DNA of 64,000 nucleotides, taken from Treponema sp. (GTDB lineage: Bacteria > Spirochaetota > Spirochaetia > Treponematales > Treponemataceae). Below the pieces are notes generated by a model, which made no database searches, had not been told where the DNA came from, and was given only the letters and a program-made list of their open reading frames with translations. Of this stretch, positions 53,978 through 63,648 are shown in pieces (position 1 is the first letter of the stretch; the number at the start of each line of letters is the position of its first letter). The stretch lies in NCBI GenBank assembly GCA_017940005.1, contig JAGAZO010000005.1, positions 1-64,000 on the forward strand. The letters are read 5' to 3'. The translations under genes were made by a program, and so were the position numbers.

Positions 53978-55114
53978 ATGAAAAAAAATGTATGGTTTGT
54001 GGTAACTGCACTGCTTGCAGTGTCGCTTTTTGTGGGATGCAGTTCCGACAGCGACGCAATTAAAATAGGGGGCATTTTTCCACTTTCTGGCAGCGTAGCA
54101 GTGTATGGCGTAGAGTGCAAAAAGGGCATTGATTTGGCAATCGAGGAAATCAACTCGGCTGGCGGTATCGAAGGAAAGCAGTTTGTACTTATCAGTGAAG
54201 ATGATGAAGGCAATCCTGACAAAACAGTTAATGCATATAAAAAGCTCACCACAAAAGACAAGGTGAAAGTTGTCATAGGTTCTCTTACATCTGGCTGCTC
54301 GCTGTCTATTACGACGTTAGCACAAGCTGGTAAAGTTATTCAGATTGCACCTGCTGCAACAGATCCTGCAATTACAAATGCGGGTAACTACATTTTCCGC
54401 ACGTGCTTCATTGATCCGTTTCAGGGAGCTGTGGGTGGTAAGTTTGCAGCGGAGACGCTTAATGCAAAACGTGCTGCCATTTTATATGATGTGCAAAACG
54501 ACTACTCTGTAGGGCTTGAAGAAAATTTTCAACAGGCGTTTACAAGTGCTGGTGGACAAGTTGTTGCATTTGAGTCGTATTCGACTGGCGACAAAGATTT
54601 CAATGCGCAGCTCACAAAAATCAAAAACGCGAATCCCGATGTAGTGTATCTTCCCGATTACTATGGTACTGTCGCGCTCATTGCACGGCAACTTCGTGCG
54701 CAGGGAATCAATACGCCTATTGTTGGCGCAGACGGTTGGGATGGCTTGACTGAAAACGCTGGCAACGAAGTGCTGGGTGGATTTTATTCAAATCACTATG
54801 CCGTAGATTCAACGGCACCTGCTGTCCAGCAATTTGTGAGCGCATTCAATGCAAAATACAATTCCAGCCCGAACTCGTTTGCGGCACTCGGCTATGATTC
54901 TGTGTATATGCTAAAAGACGCTATTGTTGCGGCAGGTTCTACTGATGTCGCTGCAATTCGTACTGCGCTTGAGCAGATAGATGGCGACTACGTTACCGGA
55001 CATCTTACGTTTGATGCAAAACACAATCCAGTAAAGTCGGCAGTTATGCTTGAATTGGTGCGCGGCAACGATGGAAAATTGACGACAGTATACAAAACGA
55101 CAGTCAATCCGTAA
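53978..55114 (+). CDS. livK: Branched-chain amino-acid binding lipoprotein
   Basis: This encodes 378 residues. The signal MKKNVWFVVTALLAVSLFVG ends at lipobox Cys21, so it is a membrane-anchored binding protein. The type I periplasmic-binding fold has KIGGIFPLSGSVAVYGVECK, GGIEGKQFVLISEDDEGNPD and GSLTSGCSLSITTLAQAG. It delivers Leu/Ile/Val-type ligands to LivHM. The operon continues with livH-M-G-F after a terminator-like hairpin that probably favours livK expression. Confidence 0.93.
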   Translation: MKKNVWFVVTALLAVSLFVGCSSDSDAIKIGGIFPLSGSVAVYGVECKKGIDLAIEEINSAGGIEGKQFVLISEDDEGNPDKTVNAYKKLTTKDKVKVVIGSLTSGCSLSITTLAQAGKVIQIAPAATDPAITNAGNYIFRTCFIDPFQGAVGGKFAAETLNAKRAAILYDVQNDYSVGLEENFQQAFTSAGGQVVAFESYSTGDKDFNAQLTKIKNANPDVVYLPDYYGTVALIARQLRAQGINTPIVGADGWDGLTENAGNEVLGGFYSNHYAVDSTAPAVQQFVSAFNAKYNSSPNSFAALGYDSVYMLKDAIVAAGSTDVAAIRTALEQIDGDYVTGHLTFDAKHNPVKSAVMLELVRGNDGKLTTVYKTTVNP

Positions 55115-55138
55115 TATACGTTTTTTGACTGGTAACGC

Positions 55139-55187
55139 GGCTGTCTCTGAAGGTAATACTGTTAGCTTCGGACAGCCACTTTTTTTA
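55139..55187 (+). terminator. Terminator-like hairpin after livK
   Basis: GGCTGTC and GACAGCC form a seven-base-pair stem around a 25-base loop, followed by seven T residues. It would let the binding protein be made in excess over the membrane parts. Confidence 0.65.
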
Positions 55188-55320
55188 TGCGCGCTGTATG
55201 CATCCATCTTGTGCATTGAAAAAAATACGCGCACGTGATAATCTAGAGTATTGCAAGCGACTCATTGTTTATGCAGTACGCATTTTATTGAAGGGCGCAT
55301 GCGATGCGCTTGGAGGATAT

Positions 55321-56244
55321 GTGAACACTGGTACTATGTTTGTGCAACAGTTGATAAACGGTTTGTCGCTTGGCTCAATCTATGCGCTCATTGCGCTTGG
55401 CTACACAATGGTCTATGGCATTGTAAAACTCATCAACTTTGCGCACGGAGATGTAGTGATGATGGGCGCGTATGCAGGCTATTTTGTGCTTGTTGCGCTT
55501 GGCTCGAATATGTTTGGCACAGTTGATGTTACAGTGCCCGGCTTGTTGCTTGCATTTGTAACAGCCATGTTTTTTTGTGCGCTGCTTGCATTGTTGATAG
55601 AGCGCCTTGCATATCGTCCGCTCCGTTCTGCGCCGCGCCTCAATTCGCTTATTACTGCGATTGCTGTCGAACTTATTTTGCAAAATACTATGCGCGTGCT
55701 GCCGTTTGTCGGTCCTGACCCGCGCCAGTTTCCTACTATGGAAACGAAAATAATGCAGCTTGGATTTATCGCTATTTCAAATATTCAGCGAGATGTCATC
55801 ATTGCGAGCGCGGCGCTGATGATTGTTCTGTATCTGCTCGTCAATTACACGAAAACAGGAAAGGCAATGCAGGCCGTCTCTTTTGACATGCAAGCAGCAA
55901 GCCTCATGGGGATAAGCGTGAACCGCACAATTGCAATCACATTTGTCATTGGTTCTGTGCTTGCTGGTGCTGGTGGTGTTTTGTATGCGACGGCCTATCC
56001 ACAGATTGACCCGATGATGGGCTATATGCCTGGCTTAAAAGCGTTTATTGCAGCAGTGCTCGGCGGCATAGGTTCTATTCCTGGCGCAATGTTCGGCGGT
56101 ATTTTGCTTGGCATTGCAGAAACGCTTACAAAAGGGTTTCTTTCATCGCAATATGCAGATGCAATCTCGTTTTCAATTTTAATAATTATTTTGCTTGTAA
56201 AACCTGCTGGCATATTCGGAAAAAACAGACGCGTAAAAGTGTAG
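55321..56244 (+). CDS. livH: Branched-chain amino-acid ABC permease LivH
   Basis: This encodes 307 residues from the GTG at 55321 (TGGAGGATAT upstream); ATG 55336 is an alternative. About eight membrane helices. NGLSLGSIYALIALGYTMVY and LINFAHGDVVMMGAYAGYF are LivH hallmarks, and the coupling loop GSIPGAMFGGILLGIAETLT contacts the ATPase. The longer frame from 55198 lacks a binding site. Confidence 0.92.
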   Translation: MNTGTMFVQQLINGLSLGSIYALIALGYTMVYGIVKLINFAHGDVVMMGAYAGYFVLVALGSNMFGTVDVTVPGLLLAFVTAMFFCALLALLIERLAYRPLRSAPRLNSLITAIAVELILQNTMRVLPFVGPDPRQFPTMETKIMQLGFIAISNIQRDVIIASAALMIVLYLLVNYTKTGKAMQAVSFDMQAASLMGISVNRTIAITFVIGSVLAGAGGVLYATAYPQIDPMMGYMPGLKAFIAAVLGGIGSIPGAMFGGILLGIAETLTKGFLSSQYADAISFSILIIILLVKPAGIFGKNRRVKV

Positions 56245-56316
56245 CGGCATTGTGCGTTATGTGGCGATTACGCGTTGCATGCAGTTTTAATATTGTATGG
56301 GAGTGCTTGAAAACCT

Positions 56317-57306
56317 ATGAGTAATTTGAAAAATACAGTAGTTCCTGGCGTATGTGCGGTGTTTATTATCGTTGTGCCTGCGTTGCTCATTCAGTTTGAT
56401 GTTATTGACGGATACACGGCACAAATCATTACGCTGTCAGGAATCAATGCGATAATGGCGTTGAGCATAAATATCATTTGCGGCATTACCGGTCAGCTTT
56501 CGCTCGGTCAAGCAGGATTTATGGCGATTGGCGCATATGCGACTATATTATTTTCTACAAATTTGCATATACCGTTGCCTATTTCAATTATATTGGCAGC
56601 AGCTGTTACATCGGTGTTCGGTTTTTTGATTGGCTTTCCGACACTCAAACTTGAGGGTGACTACCTCGCAATCGTTACACTCGGCTTTGGCGAAATCATT
56701 CGCGTTGTCCTTGTCAATTTGAAAAATATTACCGGTGGTCCAAACGGCAAGCAGTTTCCAACATTACTCACGCTCAACGCGACATTTGCATATCTTGCAA
56801 TAATTGGCACACTTGTGCTCTTAATAATTTTAATACAGAACTTTATACGCTCAACATATGGGCGTGCAATTCTTGCAGTGCGAGAAGACCCTATTGCTGC
56901 AAATTCATCGGGCATCAGCGTATTTAAATACAAGATGATTGGATTTGTAGTCGCATCGTTTGTGGCAGGCATAGGTGGAGCGCTATATGCGCCGTTTATC
57001 GGTTTTGTTAAGCCTGAACAGGCATCGTTTTCGAGGAGCATTGACTACTTGATTTTTGTTGTGCTCGGCGGCATGGGATCGATGACAGGAAGCGTGCTTG
57101 CAGCTTTTGTACTCACATACTTGCAAGAGTTTTTGCGCTTTTTGCAAAACTACCGTCTGCTCATCTATCCTGTCATTCTCATCATGGTCATGTTGTTTAG
57201 ACCGCAGGGACTTATGGGCATGAAAGAATTTTCGTTTGTCAAAACGTTTGATAAAATTGCGCAAAGGCTCTCTCGGAACAAAAAATCGGAGGCGACGAAT
57301 GCCTGA
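56317..57306 (+). CDS. livM: Branched-chain amino-acid ABC permease LivM
   Basis: This encodes 329 residues with 8-9 membrane helices. NIICGITGQLSLGQAGFMAI, GFPTLKLEGDYLAIVTLGFG and ARSYGRAILAVREDPIAAN-type RSTYGRAILAVREDPIAANS are family signatures. It pairs with LivH. It overlaps livG by eight bases. Confidence 0.93.
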   Translation: MSNLKNTVVPGVCAVFIIVVPALLIQFDVIDGYTAQIITLSGINAIMALSINIICGITGQLSLGQAGFMAIGAYATILFSTNLHIPLPISIILAAAVTSVFGFLIGFPTLKLEGDYLAIVTLGFGEIIRVVLVNLKNITGGPNGKQFPTLLTLNATFAYLAIIGTLVLLIILIQNFIRSTYGRAILAVREDPIAANSSGISVFKYKMIGFVVASFVAGIGGALYAPFIGFVKPEQASFSRSIDYLIFVVLGGMGSMTGSVLAAFVLTYLQEFLRFLQNYRLLIYPVILIMVMLFRPQGLMGMKEFSFVKTFDKIAQRLSRNKKSEATNA

Positions 57307-58096
57307 TAAAGAAAAAGTTGTGCTGCAAGCTACCGATGTCTCGATTGTATTTGGCGGGCTGTGCGCGGTGAGCGAGTTTTCATGCAAGCTGTATGAAGGG
57401 GGCTTGTATGGTTTGATTGGCCCAAACGGCGCAGGAAAGACAACGCTGTTCAACATGTTCAGCGGCGTGTATCAGCCAACATCAGGGCAGATTACGTTTT
57501 GGGACAGCAACGACAACGTTCGTGTTATTAATAAAATGAAGCCCGCCTCGCTCAACAAGCTTGGCATTGCGCGCACATTTCAAAATATCCGTTTATTTGG
57601 CAATCTTTCTGTGTCTGACAATGTGCGTATTGCGCTCCATAACTCGCGCACTGTGCAGCCTGTAGATGTGCTTTTGCGCACGCCGCGGTTTCGACGCGAT
57701 GAAAAGCGCATGACGGAGCGCGCCATGCAGTTGCTGGAACTTTTTAAAATTGAAAACAAAAGCGAAGAGCTTGCAAAAAATTTACCGTATGGCGAGCAGC
57801 GCAAGCTTGAGATTGTGCGCGCGCTTGCCTCGAATCCAAAACTGTTGCTGCTTGACGAGCCTGCCGCCGGCATGAATGGGCAGGAGACGGCGGAACTCAT
57901 GCAGCTCATTCATTTTATCCGTGACAAATTTAAATTGACAATTCTGTTGATTGAGCATGACATGAAGCTTGTTATGGGAATATGCGAGCAAATCTTTGTG
58001 CTCAATTACGGGAGCGTTATCGCTTCTGGGAATCCCGAAGAGATTAAATCAAATCCGCTTGTCGTCAAAGCGTATCTCGGTTCGGAGGCGGTGTAA
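57299..58096 (+). CDS. livG: Branched-chain amino-acid ABC ATPase LivG
   Basis: This encodes 265 residues from the ATG at 57299 (CGGAGGCGACGA). Walker A is GLIGPNGAGKTT, the signature is NLPYGEQRKLEIVRAL (degenerate LSGGQ, as usual for LivG) and Walker B LLLLDEPAAGMN. The LivG-type insert near ARTFQNIRLFGNLSV is present. Confidence 0.95.
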   Translation: MPDKEKVVLQATDVSIVFGGLCAVSEFSCKLYEGGLYGLIGPNGAGKTTLFNMFSGVYQPTSGQITFWDSNDNVRVINKMKPASLNKLGIARTFQNIRLFGNLSVSDNVRIALHNSRTVQPVDVLLRTPRFRRDEKRMTERAMQLLELFKIENKSEELAKNLPYGEQRKLEIVRALASNPKLLLLDEPAAGMNGQETAELMQLIHFIRDKFKLTILLIEHDMKLVMGICEQIFVLNYGSVIASGNPEEIKSNPLVVKAYLGSEAV

Positions 58097-58809
58097 TGGG
58101 CTCACTTCTTGAAGTAAAAGATCTTTGCGTCTCGTATGGAACTATCAAAGCGTTGCGCGGCATTTCGTTTTCTGTAGACGAAGGCGAGGTCATTACGCTT
58201 ATTGGCTCAAACGGCGCGGGCAAAACAACGACGCTCCACGCCATTTCAAACATCTTAAAAAAGGCAAGCGGCTCTGTCATCTTTGATGGCGAAGACATCA
58301 CGACGCTTGCGCCTGACAAAATTGTGCAGCGAGCGCTTATCCATGTGCCCGAAGGAAGGCGCATTTTTCACAACCTTTCAGTGCGTGAAAATCTTGAACT
58401 CGGCGCGTTTTTGCGAAAAGACAGAGACGGCATCAAGCGCGATATGGAAAAAGTATTCGAGCTTTTTCCGCGCCTCAAAGAGCGGTTGCGGCAGAATGCA
58501 GGCACGCTTTCTGGCGGCGAGCTGCAAATGCTTGCAATAGGACGAGGGCTTATGGCAGAGCCAAAATTGCTTTTGCTTGACGAGCCGTCTATGGGGCTTG
58601 CGCCTATCCTTGTAGATGAAATTTTTTCGATTATTAAAAAAATCAGCGAAAACGGTACGACGATTTTGCTTGTTGAGCAAAACGCGTATAAAGCGCTTTC
58701 TGTTGCGGACAGAGCGTATATCCTTGAAACTGGCTCCATTTTGAAGCACGGAACGGCATCCGAGCTTATCGCAGATTCTTCGATAAAAGCTGCATATTTA
58801 GGCGGATAA
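58096..58809 (+). CDS. livF: Branched-chain amino-acid ABC ATPase LivF
   Basis: This encodes 237 residues; its start overlaps the livG stop (TAATG). Walker A LIGSNGAGKTTTLHAI, signature LSGGELQMLAIGRGL, Walker B LLLLDEPSMGLAP, H-loop region LLVEQN. LivF and LivG form the ATPase heterodimer of the importer. Confidence 0.95.
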   Translation: MGSLLEVKDLCVSYGTIKALRGISFSVDEGEVITLIGSNGAGKTTTLHAISNILKKASGSVIFDGEDITTLAPDKIVQRALIHVPEGRRIFHNLSVRENLELGAFLRKDRDGIKRDMEKVFELFPRLKERLRQNAGTLSGGELQMLAIGRGLMAEPKLLLLDEPSMGLAPILVDEIFSIIKKISENGTTILLVEQNAYKALSVADRAYILETGSILKHGTASELIADSSIKAAYLGG

Positions 58810-58821
58810 ATCGAAAAAATG

Positions 58822-58830
58822 TGATATAAT
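58822..58830 (+). promoter_or_regulatory. Possible extended -10 promoter of the CBS gene
   Basis: GTGATATAAT contains TGA followed by TATAAT, an extended -10 pattern. It lies about 36 bases before the ATG at 58867. Confidence 0.4.
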
Positions 58831-58866
58831 AAACTATAGGGGATTTTTTCAAACTGGAGGTTTTCG

Positions 58867-59511
58867 ATGGTTGTTAAAGATGTGATGGCGCGAAATCCTG
58901 TGCATGTTGCGCCGGAGATGACGCTTATAGATGCGAAAGCGCTTATGTCGAAAAAGAATATAAGCAAACTTCCCGTCGTCGACAGAAACGGCAGGCTTGC
59001 AGGAATCTTAACAAAAAATGATTTGGCAAAAGCTGCCCCATCCGATGCAACAACACTTGACATGTATGAAATAGGTTATCTGCTTTCAAAGCTCACTGTG
59101 GAAAAAATCATGACAAAAAAAGTGGTGACTGTTTCCGAAAGTGAAGTTGTCGAAGAAGCTGCGCGCATCATGGTTGACAATCAAATCGGATGCCTTCCTG
59201 TAATAAAAGACGGCATTCTTGTCGGCATTGTAACTGAAAGCGATTTGTTCCACCTCTTTACGAACATGTTTGGTGCTCGTCACAAAGGCGTGCGTGCAAT
59301 AATTAGCGCGCGTGACAAACCTGGACAAATTGCGCTGATTGCAGAGAAAATCGCGTCGCTTGGAGGAAATATTGTTTCGCTTGTTACTCATGAGTCAGGC
59401 GAAGCGGGAATCAGGCGGTTTACCATTAAAATAACTGACGTTGCGCTTGAGCAGATAAAATCCATCCTTGCAAATTGTGATTTTACTGTTGACGATATAC
59501 GTGTAGTATAA
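58867..59511 (+). CDS. CBS-pair and ACT domain protein (AcuB-like)
   Basis: This encodes 214 residues. Two CBS domains: VVKDVMARNPVHVAPEMTLI ... NISKLPVVDRNGRLAGILT and VEKIMTKKVVTVSESEVVEE ... IGCLPVIKDGILVGIVTESD. From about residue 145 an ACT-like domain (ARDKPGQIALIAEKIASLGG) follows. CBS pairs bind adenine nucleotides and ACT domains bind amino acids, so it is probably a cytosolic sensor; the AcuB family has this layout. Its target is unknown. TGGAGG precedes the ATG. It is close behind the amino-acid importer, which may be meaningful. Confidence 0.8.
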   Translation: MVVKDVMARNPVHVAPEMTLIDAKALMSKKNISKLPVVDRNGRLAGILTKNDLAKAAPSDATTLDMYEIGYLLSKLTVEKIMTKKVVTVSESEVVEEAARIMVDNQIGCLPVIKDGILVGIVTESDLFHLFTNMFGARHKGVRAIISARDKPGQIALIAEKIASLGGNIVSLVTHESGEAGIRRFTIKITDVALEQIKSILANCDFTVDDIRVV

Positions 59512-59553
59512 TGCTGCTTGATTTTTGGAACAGAGCATTAGTATCTTTAGAGT

Positions 59554-61017
59554 ATGAAAGTTCAAGCAGAGACGCTTATCAGCAGATTTCTCAGGACATA
59601 TCGAGATGTTTTTTCCAACAAAGATTTTATGCGCATGTTGGTAAAGATGGGGGTGCACGCTTCGCGTGAAGAGTGCGAGGACTATTTACATACAAGCAGT
59701 TGCGTGTTTGCACTGAAAGATAATGTGTATATAACGCGCGCTGGTGCATTTACAAATCAGTGGTTTAGTTTCAAGCCAACAAGATATGAAGTGGAGAAAA
59801 ATGTTTTTGCTGCGGGCGGTAGATGCATGCCGTTTGTTGATCCTGAAATGCTTCCCTCTGCGCTTACGTTTATATACAAAGGTGAAATGCTTGCATATGA
59901 ATCAGTTGAGTTTGATAATGGGGCTGCAGGTGATTTATTTGCGCTTTACGGGAGTGAATTTGCCTCGCAGTATATTGCAGCGGATCCTGCAAATGCGGGC
60001 ATGGATTTAGCGCTGCAAGATTTTGAGCTTCCACCAAAAGTGCGTTTAACGTGCAATTCGCTAAAACCGCTTGTGAAATATTGTGGTTTTAAATTCGGCG
60101 ACAGAATTCTCTGCCGTGTTGCGGATTGGGATTTAGGGTACGTAGAAGTGATGCCTATAAAACGCGATAACAATGTAATGCAAATGCGTGCAGATGATTT
60201 GGAGCGACAAGGCTGGTATGAAAGGCTTGAAAAGATTCTGCTAGAAAATTTTGATTTGACCGGACCGTGTTCTTCAATTGAAGAGCAACTTGCTGTTGTG
60301 TTTCTTAACAATAGTAAAATGCTCTGTACGAGTGAATGTGGCTCTGTCGAAGAGTTCCTTGCGCAAAGCAGAAAAGTTGCATATGAGCCATTCGGTGTGG
60401 AAACACGGCTGTGGCGGAGTGGCGAAGATGTTCCTGCTATTGGCAAATGGAATGAGCTTGCGGAAGACGACGAAATATCTGACGCAGAAGAGCATTTTTT
60501 AAATGATTTAGCAGTAACTGATTATGTTCTTGATGCATATATTGAAGACCAGCTTTTTAATAAAAAATATGAACCAGAGAAAATCGTTGCGCAAATTTTG
60601 CCAAAGGACATTCACCTTACAGCAGCGGAAAAGCATTTTTTCTTATTGCATGTAAATGCACGCCATGATATAATTAATAAAACGTACAACTGGTTTGCCG
60701 ATTTTTCAATCGGTCCATTGCGGCATCGTGCGCTTGCATTATACAGAGAGACAAGTTCGCTTATTTTTGAAATAGACCGTTCTGCAACAAACTTGGAACG
60801 GTATCCGCAACAAGGGCTTGTAATTTTATCACAGATTTTTAGCCATGTGATGCATATTCTTGAGATGCTTGAATTTGAGCCGATGAATGCAGCAAAAGAC
60901 ATCGATGAAATAGAATTATCCCTTGAAGGAATGGAATGTAATTTTGAGGGTATAAGTAGTGAACTTATTGATGTTGTTGAATCTGAAAAACGGCGAGGAT
61001 TTGTCGTCATAAAGTAG
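59554..61017 (+). CDS. Unknown 487-residue protein
   Basis: The protein is soluble, without signal or membrane segments. The first 60 residues look like a helical regulatory domain (AETLISRFLRTYRDVFSNKD). Residues about 60-240 are strand-rich (VYITRAGAFTNQWFSFKPTR, FKFGDRILCRVADWDLGYVE). The rest is helical and acidic (EDDEISDAEEHFLNDLAVTD). I recognise no family or catalytic motif. It is probably a genus-conserved protein. It is 18 bases upstream of the EIIA-like gene and likely in one operon with it and tkt. No good ribosome binding site is seen before the ATG. Confidence 0.6.
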   Translation: MKVQAETLISRFLRTYRDVFSNKDFMRMLVKMGVHASREECEDYLHTSSCVFALKDNVYITRAGAFTNQWFSFKPTRYEVEKNVFAAGGRCMPFVDPEMLPSALTFIYKGEMLAYESVEFDNGAAGDLFALYGSEFASQYIAADPANAGMDLALQDFELPPKVRLTCNSLKPLVKYCGFKFGDRILCRVADWDLGYVEVMPIKRDNNVMQMRADDLERQGWYERLEKILLENFDLTGPCSSIEEQLAVVFLNNSKMLCTSECGSVEEFLAQSRKVAYEPFGVETRLWRSGEDVPAIGKWNELAEDDEISDAEEHFLNDLAVTDYVLDAYIEDQLFNKKYEPEKIVAQILPKDIHLTAAEKHFFLLHVNARHDIINKTYNWFADFSIGPLRHRALALYRETSSLIFEIDRSATNLERYPQQGLVILSQIFSHVMHILEMLEFEPMNAAKDIDEIELSLEGMECNFEGISSELIDVVESEKRRGFVVIK

Positions 61018-61034
61018 TCGCGAGGAGTTTATTC

Positions 61035-61508
61035 ATGGATACGGAAATCAGTATTGCACATCTTATTCATAAAGGTGGAGTATATGCCGATGTAGAGGGG
61101 AGTTCGCCAGAAGAAATTTATAAAAAAATCAGCGGCATAATTCCATTGCCGAAAAATATTTCTCCAGATGCTGTATATAAAGCGCTTTGTGAAAGAGAAC
61201 GCGTAATGAGTACTGCAGTAGGAAATGAAATTGCGCTTCCTCATGCCCAGCATTCAATTTTAAAATCAAAAGCGGATGAAGCGATTTGTGTTGTGTATTT
61301 AAAGAATCCAATAGATATGCATGCTCCCGACGATCGATTTGTCTCTGTCATGTTTGTCTTGCTTACACATGACGCGCAGTCGCATTTAAAAATACTTTCA
61401 ATGCTTGCAACGTTGCTGAGAAAAGATGAATTTAAAAAACTGCTTGAAAGTCATGCAAATGAATCTGTGCTGCTTGATGCGGCAGAGAAAATTATTCACG
61501 GAAATTAA
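61035..61508 (+). CDS. PTS EIIA (fructose/mannitol or PtsN type) domain protein
   Basis: This encodes 157 residues: ISIAHLIHKGGVYADVEGSS, AVYKALCERERVMSTAVGNE, IALPHAQH with phosphorylatable His70, and FVLLTHDAQSHLKILSMLAT. The pattern is that of the fructose/PtsN EIIA family. No EIIB or EIIC gene is near, so a regulatory, PtsN-like role is likelier than sugar uptake, a situation known for spirochaetes with incomplete PTS. Good site GAGGAG before the ATG. The next gene, tkt, starts 43 bases later. Confidence 0.88.
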   Translation: MDTEISIAHLIHKGGVYADVEGSSPEEIYKKISGIIPLPKNISPDAVYKALCERERVMSTAVGNEIALPHAQHSILKSKADEAICVVYLKNPIDMHAPDDRFVSVMFVLLTHDAQSHLKILSMLATLLRKDEFKKLLESHANESVLLDAAEKIIHGN

Positions 61509-61551
61509 TAATTAATAATTTTATAAATCATATATTTTAGAGGAGTTCGTT

Positions 61552-63522
61552 ATGAATGAAAGAGAGATACATGCGGTTGCAACTTCAGTACGTAGTTTAT
61601 CAATGGACGCAATTCAAAAGGCAAACTCAGGGCATCCAGGTATTCCGCTTGGCGCAGCAGAGCTTGCAGCTGTCTTGTATGGTAAAATCTTAAAGCACAA
61701 TCCTGTGAATTCAAAATGGGCAGACCGCGACCGCTTTGTGATTTCTGCTGGTCACGGCTCAATGTGGCTCTATTCAATTCTGCATCTTGCAGGGTATAAT
61801 GTATCGCTTGATGATATAAAAACATTTCGGCAAGTCGGTTCCAAATGTCCCGGTCATCCTGAGTATGGTGTAACAGATGGCGTTGAAAACACAAGCGGCC
61901 CACTTGGGCAAGGTGTTGCAATGGCGGTTGGAAGTGCAATTGCAGAGACAATGCTTGCCGCGCGTTTTAATACGAGCACGCATAAAATTGTAGACCACTA
62001 TACGTATTCGCTTGTCGGTGAAGGCTGCTTGCAGGAAGGCGTTGCTTCTGAAGCATCGAGCATTGCGGGGCATTTGAAGCTCGGCAAGCTCATCATTTTT
62101 TATGATGAAAACAGAATAAGCATAGACGGTTCCACAGACATTGCGTTTACTGATGACATTGCAAAGCGATACGAAGCATACGGTTGGCAAGTGTTGCATG
62201 GTTCAATGTACGAACCGTCAGAAATTATTAAGCTCGTCGACGAAGCAAAAAAATGCGCTGACAAACCGTCGCTCATCATGCTCAAATCTGTCATAGGAAA
62301 GTATGCACCAAAAGCGGGAACTGCCGATGTACATGGAGCACCGTTGGGAGTTGACGGCGTAAAGGCTGCGAAAGAAGCGCTCGGTCTTCCTGTTGAAAAA
62401 GAGTTTTATGTGCTTCCGGAAGCATATGAGTATTTTTCCGCAACGAAGCATGAGCGCGCGCAGCGCGAGGCGCAGTGGCAAAAAGAGTTTGATGCGTGGT
62501 CAAAAGAAAATCCAGAGTTGCGAAAACAGTGGGACGCATTCCATTCCGATGCACCGACAGCAGATGTAGTCGATAGTGAGTTTAAAATAGGTGATGCGAT
62601 TGCTACGCGTGACGCAAGCGGTAAAGTTATCAATGTAATTGCACATCGATATGGCAACCTTGTAGGTGGTTCTGCGGATTTAACAAGTCCAAATAAAACA
62701 AAACTTGAAAATTGTGATGGCACATACACGCCAGAAAACCGTAAAGGCCGCATGATAGAATTTGGCATTCGTGAATTTGCAATGTCTGCGATATGCGCAG
62801 GAATCAGTTTGCATGGCGGTCTGCGTCCGTTTTGCGCTACTTTCCTTGTGTTCAGCGATTATTTACGTCCATCGTTACGCGTTGTGTCGCTTATGAAAAA
62901 GCCTGTTATTTACGTATTTACGCATGATTCAATTTATGTTGGTGAAGACGGTCCAACGCATCAGCCAATTGAAACGCTTGCATCATTGCGTGCAATACCT
63001 GGTGTGCAAGTGCTTAGACCAGGCGATGCAGAAGAAACTGTTGAAGCGTGGAAAATGGCATACGAAAGCAAAGAGCATCCTGTGTGTCTTGCGCTTACGC
63101 GGCAAAAACTTACCGTATACGAAAAAGCTGACCCCGATTGGAAGAATACAATCCGCACTGGTGCATACATTGTGCAGGAAGGCAGCTCGCATCCTGACAT
63201 TACAGTGCTTGCTTCTGGCTCCGAAGTCAATATGGCGCTTGCTGCTTCACGCATGGTAAAGGGCAAAAGCATTCGCGTTGTTTCGGTTGTTGATGTAAAA
63301 CTTTTTGCAGCACAAGACGCTGTAATTCGCAACAGGATTATTGGTGAGGCAAAACGTGTTGTGGCGGCAGAGGCAGGTGTTGGAAATGATTGGCTTGAGT
63401 TTACGAAAGATAAGAGCAACATATTCAGCATAGACAGGTTTGGCGAATCAGGTCCTGCAGATGAAGTTGCCGCATATTTACATTATACGGCAACAGATTT
63501 TGCAAAAATGCTTGAACGATAG
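61552..63522 (+). CDS. tkt: Transketolase
   Basis: This encodes 656 residues. Thiamine-diphosphate site: GHPGIPLGAAELAAVLYGKI, NTSGPLGQGVAMAVG, LVGEGCLQEGVASEASSIAG with GDG-like Mg site. Pyrimidine domain: FGIREFAMSAICAGISLHGG, TFLVFSDYLRPSLRVVSLMK, THDSIYVGEDGPTHQPIETL. It moves two-carbon units in the non-oxidative pentose phosphate pathway. AGGAG precedes the ATG. Usual length. Confidence 0.97.
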   Translation: MNEREIHAVATSVRSLSMDAIQKANSGHPGIPLGAAELAAVLYGKILKHNPVNSKWADRDRFVISAGHGSMWLYSILHLAGYNVSLDDIKTFRQVGSKCPGHPEYGVTDGVENTSGPLGQGVAMAVGSAIAETMLAARFNTSTHKIVDHYTYSLVGEGCLQEGVASEASSIAGHLKLGKLIIFYDENRISIDGSTDIAFTDDIAKRYEAYGWQVLHGSMYEPSEIIKLVDEAKKCADKPSLIMLKSVIGKYAPKAGTADVHGAPLGVDGVKAAKEALGLPVEKEFYVLPEAYEYFSATKHERAQREAQWQKEFDAWSKENPELRKQWDAFHSDAPTADVVDSEFKIGDAIATRDASGKVINVIAHRYGNLVGGSADLTSPNKTKLENCDGTYTPENRKGRMIEFGIREFAMSAICAGISLHGGLRPFCATFLVFSDYLRPSLRVVSLMKKPVIYVFTHDSIYVGEDGPTHQPIETLASLRAIPGVQVLRPGDAEETVEAWKMAYESKEHPVCLALTRQKLTVYEKADPDWKNTIRTGAYIVQEGSSHPDITVLASGSEVNMALAASRMVKGKSIRVVSVVDVKLFAAQDAVIRNRIIGEAKRVVAAEAGVGNDWLEFTKDKSNIFSIDRFGESGPADEVAAYLHYTATDFAKMLER

Positions 63523-63570
63523 CATAGCTTTCTGAAAGCGTATTACGACGCTTTTGCATTACGCGGTTGT

Positions 63571-63620
63571 CACCGCTGTTTTCGTATTCAATCAATGCGA
63601 AAACAGCGGTGCTTTCATTT
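63571..63620. terminator. Bidirectional terminator between tkt and lgt
   Basis: CACCGCTGTTTTCG (63571-63584) and CGAAAACAGCGGTG (63598-63611) form a perfect fourteen-base-pair stem with a 13-base loop. The T-rich CTTTCATTT follows on the plus strand. The flanking genes converge here. Confidence 0.75.
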
Positions 63621-63648
63621 ACAGATAATAGTTATTTTATATTAAATC

